From NCBI RefSeq assembly GCF_900113745.1, contig NZ_FOQL01000005.1:163700-227699 (forward strand): DNA of 64,000 bases, given 5' to 3'. This stretch comes from Pseudomonas guineae. Lineage in GTDB: Bacteria; Pseudomonadota; Gammaproteobacteria; Pseudomonadales; Pseudomonadaceae. Positions 60,910-64,000 of this stretch are shown here, piece by piece. The notes below the pieces were generated by a model. The model worked only from the letters and a program-made list of their open reading frames with translations, made no database searches and had not been told where the DNA came from. The position numbers and the translations under genes are program-made. Numbering within the stretch: position 1 is the first letter of the stretch; each line of letters begins with the position of its first letter.

Positions 60910-62294
60910 GCATGATCGACTCCCGCACCCAGGTGCTGCTGATCGACGATGATCCCCACCTACGTCAGGCGCTGAGCCAAACCCTCGACCTGGCCGGGCT
61001 CAAGGTCAGCACCTTGGCCGATGCCCACGGTGTGGCGGCGCGGATTGAGCGCGATTGGCCGGGCGTGGTGGTCAGCGATATCCGTATGCCCGGCATCGAC
61101 GGCCTGCAACTGCTGCAACAACTGCAAGAGCAAGACCCCGAACTGCCGGTTTTGCTGATCACCGGCCACGGCGACGTGCCGCTGGCCGTGCAAGCCATGC
61201 GGGCCGGCGCCTATGACTTTCTGGAAAAGCCATTTGCCAGCGATGATCTGCTCGACAGCGTGCGCCGCGCCCTGGCCCTGCGCCGTCTGGTACTGGATAA
61301 CCGCAGCCTACGCATGGCCCTGGCCGATCGGCATACCTTATCGGCGCGCCTGGTCGGCCAGTCGCCCGCTATGCTGCGCCTACGCGAGCAGATCGGCGCG
61401 CTGGCCGGCATCAACAGCGATGTACTGATTCTGGGCGAAACCGGTGCCGGTAAGGAGGTGGTCGCGCGCGCCCTGCATGATCTGTCGAGTCGCCGTAACG
61501 GGCCGTTCGTGGCGATTAACGCCGGCGCCCTGGCCGAGTCGGTGGTGGAGAGCGAGCTGTTCGGCCATGAACAAGGGGCATTCACTGGCGCGCAAAAGCG
61601 CCGTATCGGTAAGTTCGAGTTCGCCAATGGCGGCACCCTGTTTCTCGATGAGATCGAGAGCATGAGCCTGGACGTCCAGGTCAAACTGCTGCGCCTGCTG
61701 CAGGAGCGAGTGGTTGAGCGCTTAGGCGGTAACCAGCTGATCCCCCTCGACATTCGGGTGATCGCCGCGACCAAGGAAGACCTGCGCCTAGCCGCCGACC
61801 AAGGGCGCTTCCGCGCTGACCTGTATTACCGCCTGAACGTTGCACCCCTGCGCATCCCTGCGCTGCGCGAGCGCGGCGAAGACGCCCTGCTGCTATTCCA
61901 GTACTTTGCTGAGGCCGCCAGCAGCCGTCACAACCTGACCGAACGCCACCTGCAACCGGTCCAACGCGCGGCTCTGCTGCGCCACCCCTGGCCGGGCAAC
62001 GTGCGTGAACTGCAGAATGCCGCTGAGCGTTTCGCGCTCGGCCTGGAGCTGGACCTCGACCTGCAGCCCCAAGTTGCCATGCCGCGCGAGGAGAGCAGTG
62101 ACAGTGGCCTGAATGCCCAAGTTGAAGCCTTCGAGCGCAGCCTGATCAGTGCCGAACTGAGCCGCTCGCACAGTTCGCTGCGCAGCCTGGCCGAGGCCCT
62201 TGGCGTACCGCGCAAAACCTTGCACGACAAGCTGCGTAAACACGGGCTGAATTTCGCCGACGCTGGCGGAAGCTCGCCAGGCAGCCTCGACTAG
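60906..62294 (+). CDS. dctD: C4-dicarboxylate response regulator DctD, sigma-54 activator
   Basis: From ATG 60906 (overlapping the dctB stop) the protein has 462 residues: a receiver with Asp58 (SDIRMPG), an AAA+ domain with Walker A GETGAGKE and the GAFTGA loop, and a C-terminal Fis-type helix-turn-helix (SLRSLAEALGVPRKTLHDKL). Phosphorylated DctD activates sigma-54 promoters of dicarboxylate transport genes; a matching promoter and a palindrome lie directly downstream, before dctP. The upstream open frame inside dctB is not used. Confidence 0.96.
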   Translation: MSMIDSRTQVLLIDDDPHLRQALSQTLDLAGLKVSTLADAHGVAARIERDWPGVVVSDIRMPGIDGLQLLQQLQEQDPELPVLLITGHGDVPLAVQAMRAGAYDFLEKPFASDDLLDSVRRALALRRLVLDNRSLRMALADRHTLSARLVGQSPAMLRLREQIGALAGINSDVLILGETGAGKEVVARALHDLSSRRNGPFVAINAGALAESVVESELFGHEQGAFTGAQKRRIGKFEFANGGTLFLDEIESMSLDVQVKLLRLLQERVVERLGGNQLIPLDIRVIAATKEDLRLAADQGRFRADLYYRLNVAPLRIPALRERGEDALLLFQYFAEAASSRHNLTERHLQPVQRAALLRHPWPGNVRELQNAAERFALGLELDLDLQPQVAMPREESSDSGLNAQVEAFERSLISAELSRSHSSLRSLAEALGVPRKTLHDKLRKHGLNFADAGGSSPGSLD

Positions 62295-62295
62295 C

Positions 62296-62311
62296 TGGCG
62301 GTTTTCCGCCA
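62296..62311 (+). promoter_or_regulatory. Likely DctD enhancer site
   Basis: The perfect palindrome TGGCGGTTTTCCGCCA begins one base after the dctD stop and is centred about 142 bp upstream of the predicted dctP start. Its GCGG...CCGC core resembles rhizobial DctD sites. The A/T centre and position favour an enhancer over a terminator, since no T run follows. Confidence 0.6.
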
Positions 62312-62419
62312 AACATCATGAATAACCCGCCCAAATAAATCTCCGCGATCTGATACAGCCGCCAGCAAGGCCTTGTTTGCGCTGGGTTGCATTAGGTTCA
62401 TGGCCGTCATTTCAGTGTC

Positions 62420-62435
62420 TGGCATGGCGGTTGCT
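62420..62435 (+). promoter_or_regulatory. Sigma-54 promoter of dctP
   Basis: TGGCATGGCGGTTGCT fits the consensus with GG-N10-GC spacing. Transcription should start near 62446, giving a leader of about 142 bases before dctP. Confidence 0.85.
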
Positions 62436-62587
62436 CTAGCTTCGTGCAGGCGATTCACCGACGCACAAATCTAGGCAACGCTGCCCAGCGCCCGTCACTT
62501 TCTGACAGGCCGCCTAGACTTGAGCATGCTCGCCCGACTTGCAGCGCTGCGGCGCATCTCGTACACAAAAACAAGAGGAAATACTCC

Positions 62588-63577
62588 ATGTTCAAACTGA
62601 CTGCCAAGGCGCTTGCGTGCGCCCTGTCGCTAAGCATCGCTGGCATGGCTCAAGCGGCCGACCCAATCGTGATCAAGTTCTCCCACGTGGTTGCCGACCA
62701 CACCCCTAAAGGCCAAGGTGCTGCGCTGTTCAAGAAGCTCGCCGAAGAGCGTTTGGGCGACAAGGTTAAGGTCGAGGTTTACCCGAACTCCTCCCTGTTC
62801 GGCGACGGCAAGGAAATGGAAGCACTGTTGCTCGGTGACGTGCAGCTGATCGCTCCGTCACTGGCCAAGTTCGAGCAGTACACCAAGCAAATCCAGGTAT
62901 TCGACCTGCCGTTCCTGTTCCAGGATATGGCCGCCGTCGATCGTTTCCAGTTGAGCCCGGAAGGTCAGGCACTGCTGACATCCATGGAAGACAAGAACAT
63001 CACCGGCCTGGCCTACTGGCACAACGGCCTCAAGCAGCTGTCCGCTAACAAACCACTGCGTGAGCCAAAAGATGCCCGCGGTATGAAGTTCCGCGTACAA
63101 GCATCTGCCGTACTGGAAGAGCAATTCAAGGCGGTAAAAGCCAACCCGCGCAAAATGAGCTTCGCTGAGGTTTATCAGGGCCTGCAGACCGGCGTGGTCA
63201 ACGGTGCCGAGAACCCTTACTCGAACATCTACAGCCAGAAAATGCACGAAGTGCAGAAGTTCATCACCGAATCCAACCACGGTGTTCTGGACTACATGCT
63301 GATCACCAACACCACGTTCTGGAACGGCCTGCCTGCTGATGTTCGCAGCGAGCTGGACAAGATCATCGTGGAAGTGACTGCCGAAGTGAACAAGCAGGCC
63401 GGCGCCCTCAACGATGGCGACAAGCAGCGCATCCTCGACGCAAAAACTACCGAGATCATCACCCTGACGCCTGAGCAGCGTGCCGAGTGGCGTGCCGCCA
63501 TGAAGCCGGTGTGGGGCAAGTTCCAAGCGGAAATCGGCGCTGACCTGATTAAAGCGGCCGACGCGGCCAACCAGTAA
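62588..63577 (+). CDS. dctP: TRAP transporter C4-dicarboxylate-binding protein DctP
   Basis: From ATG 62588 (AGAGGAA upstream) this is a 329-residue periplasmic protein with a signal peptide ending AQAAD and the DctP domain: IKFSHVVADHTPKGQGAALF, LPFLFQDMAAVDRF, and GMKFRVQASAVLEEQFKAV with the conserved Arg that binds the carboxylate. It delivers succinate, malate or fumarate to the DctQM permease. The longer frame upstream lies over the promoter region and is not used. Confidence 0.96.
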   Translation: MFKLTAKALACALSLSIAGMAQAADPIVIKFSHVVADHTPKGQGAALFKKLAEERLGDKVKVEVYPNSSLFGDGKEMEALLLGDVQLIAPSLAKFEQYTKQIQVFDLPFLFQDMAAVDRFQLSPEGQALLTSMEDKNITGLAYWHNGLKQLSANKPLREPKDARGMKFRVQASAVLEEQFKAVKANPRKMSFAEVYQGLQTGVVNGAENPYSNIYSQKMHEVQKFITESNHGVLDYMLITNTTFWNGLPADVRSELDKIIVEVTAEVNKQAGALNDGDKQRILDAKTTEIITLTPEQRAEWRAAMKPVWGKFQAEIGADLIKAADAANQ

Positions 63578-63619
63578 GGCCGAACGGGTCGCTGTGCGGC
63601 CCGCGCTCACCTTCACTGA

Positions 63620-63645
63620 ACACCCGGGCCATGTTGCCCGGGTGT
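63620..63645 (+). repeat. Intercistronic stem-loop between dctP and dctQ
   Basis: ACACCCGGGC and GCCCGGGTGT form a perfect ten-base stem with a six-base loop between the binding-protein gene and the permease gene. No T run follows. Such structures often protect the upstream mRNA from 3' decay so that more binding protein than permease is made. Confidence 0.75.
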
Positions 63646-63670
63646 ACCGCCCACTATTCTGGAGCCTCTA

Positions 63671-64000
63671 ATGATGAATGCCTTGCGGCGCGTCTGGGAC
63701 CACTTTGAGGAAGGCTTTATTGCCTTTCTGCTGGCCGCCATGACGCTGGTGACCTTCGTCTACGTGATCCTCAACAACCTCTACACGCTGTTCTACAACC
63801 TGGCCGATCGCTGGGAAGGCAGCAGTGAGCTGTTCTTCGCCATTGGCGACAGCATTCTTGGCATGGCCCAGTCGATGACTTGGAGCATTGCCCTGACCAA
63901 GGCGTTATTCGCCTGGTTGATCTTTTTTGGCCTGGCCTACGGTGTGCGCACCGCCGGACATATCGGCGTCGATGCACTGGTCAAGTTGGCCAGCAAACCT
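63671..64000 (+). CDS. dctQ: TRAP transporter small permease DctQ, N-terminal part
   Basis: The first 110 codons of DctQ are present and the gene runs off the window. The protein starts MMNALRRVWDHFEEGFIAFL and has membrane helices at about residues 16-40 and 86-103, with GHIGVDALVK as in the DctQ family. It is the small membrane subunit that joins the binding protein to DctM, which is expected just outside. GGAG lies eight bases before the first ATG; the second ATG, next codon, is an alternative. Confidence 0.94.
   Translation, partial: MMNALRRVWDHFEEGFIAFLLAAMTLVTFVYVILNNLYTLFYNLADRWEGSSELFFAIGDSILGMAQSMTWSIALTKALFAWLIFFGLAYGVRTAGHIGVDALVKLASKP

Noticed and set aside
62296..62311. Palindrome after dctD as a rho-independent terminator
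   Set aside because: The stem is only six pairs with no T tract after it, and its position fits an enhancer of dctP better.

Overview
The window is a stretch of chromosome from a Pseudomonas species. The gene order closely follows the P. aeruginosa arm that runs from tatC/rsmE through dtd-pip, fbp, typA-thiI-glnA, ntrBC, secB-grx-gpmI-envC-ctpA, hisFAHB, mutY-yggX, an amino-acid ABC operon, the rml genes and dctBDPQ. The GC content looks lower than in P. aeruginosa (judged by eye, about 60%). Short ATGA/GTGA translational overlaps are frequent, and sigma-54 promoters sit where a Pseudomonas nitrogen and C4-dicarboxylate regulon would have them. Both ends are cut inside genes: tatC on the left, dctQ on the right.

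Layout. 1-5.9 kb: tatC tail, rsmE, dtd-pip, a lipoprotein gene broken by an in-frame TGA, a small-lipoprotein/lipocalin pair, a frameshifted DUF924 gene and fbp. 5.9-12.7 kb: a membrane diguanylate cyclase and a DUF2339-DUF3999 membrane pair of unknown role. 13-17.2 kb: a YkgJ protein, then a polyamine-type module (AraC regulator, FAD oxidoreductase, cupin, orphan PotF-like binding protein). 17.3-20.9 kb: phosphoethanolamine transferase cptA and a two-gene lipoprotein operon that I do not recognise. 21.2-24.6 kb: typA and thiI. 24.7-31.7 kb: the nitrogen-control block (glnA, two DUF4124 proteins, ntrB, ntrC, and a possible sigma-54-driven small RNA) followed by trmL. 31.7-37.4 kb: secB, grxC, a rhodanese protein, gpmI, an EnvC-type activator and ctpA. 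37.4-40.4 kb: two tandem solute-binding proteins and a Stealth capsule phosphotransferase that looks like an insertion. 40.5-43.8 kb: the hisB-hisH-DUF2164-hisA-hisF operon. 43.9-46.3 kb: an OFA-family transporter and the remains of a sterol-desaturase gene. 46.6-50.2 kb: asmA-mutY-yggX. 50.4-55.5 kb: tRNA-Phe, a four-gene polar amino-acid ABC operon, a methyltransferase and tRNA-Thr. 55.6-59 kb: rmlBACD for dTDP-L-rhamnose. 59-64 kb: the dctBD two-component pair and the sigma-54-dependent dctPQ(M) TRAP transporter.

The clearest regulatory theme is sigma-54. Four sites with a strict GG-N10-GC core lie upstream of glnA, ntrB, the ntrC downstream spacer and dctP. Each has an upstream enhancer-like palindrome about 140-150 bp before the predicted start: NtrC-like for the first three, DctD-like for the last. 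The cognate activators NtrC and DctD are both encoded in the window.

The best candidates for something undescribed are the coupled lipoprotein pair (19275-20884), the possible NtrC-controlled small RNA after ntrC (about 30708-30760), the lone Stealth gene with a perfect 14-bp inverted repeat beside it, and the DUF2339-DUF3999 pair. No mobile element, CRISPR array or phage gene was seen. Three genes are broken (lipoprotein, DUF924, sterol desaturase).
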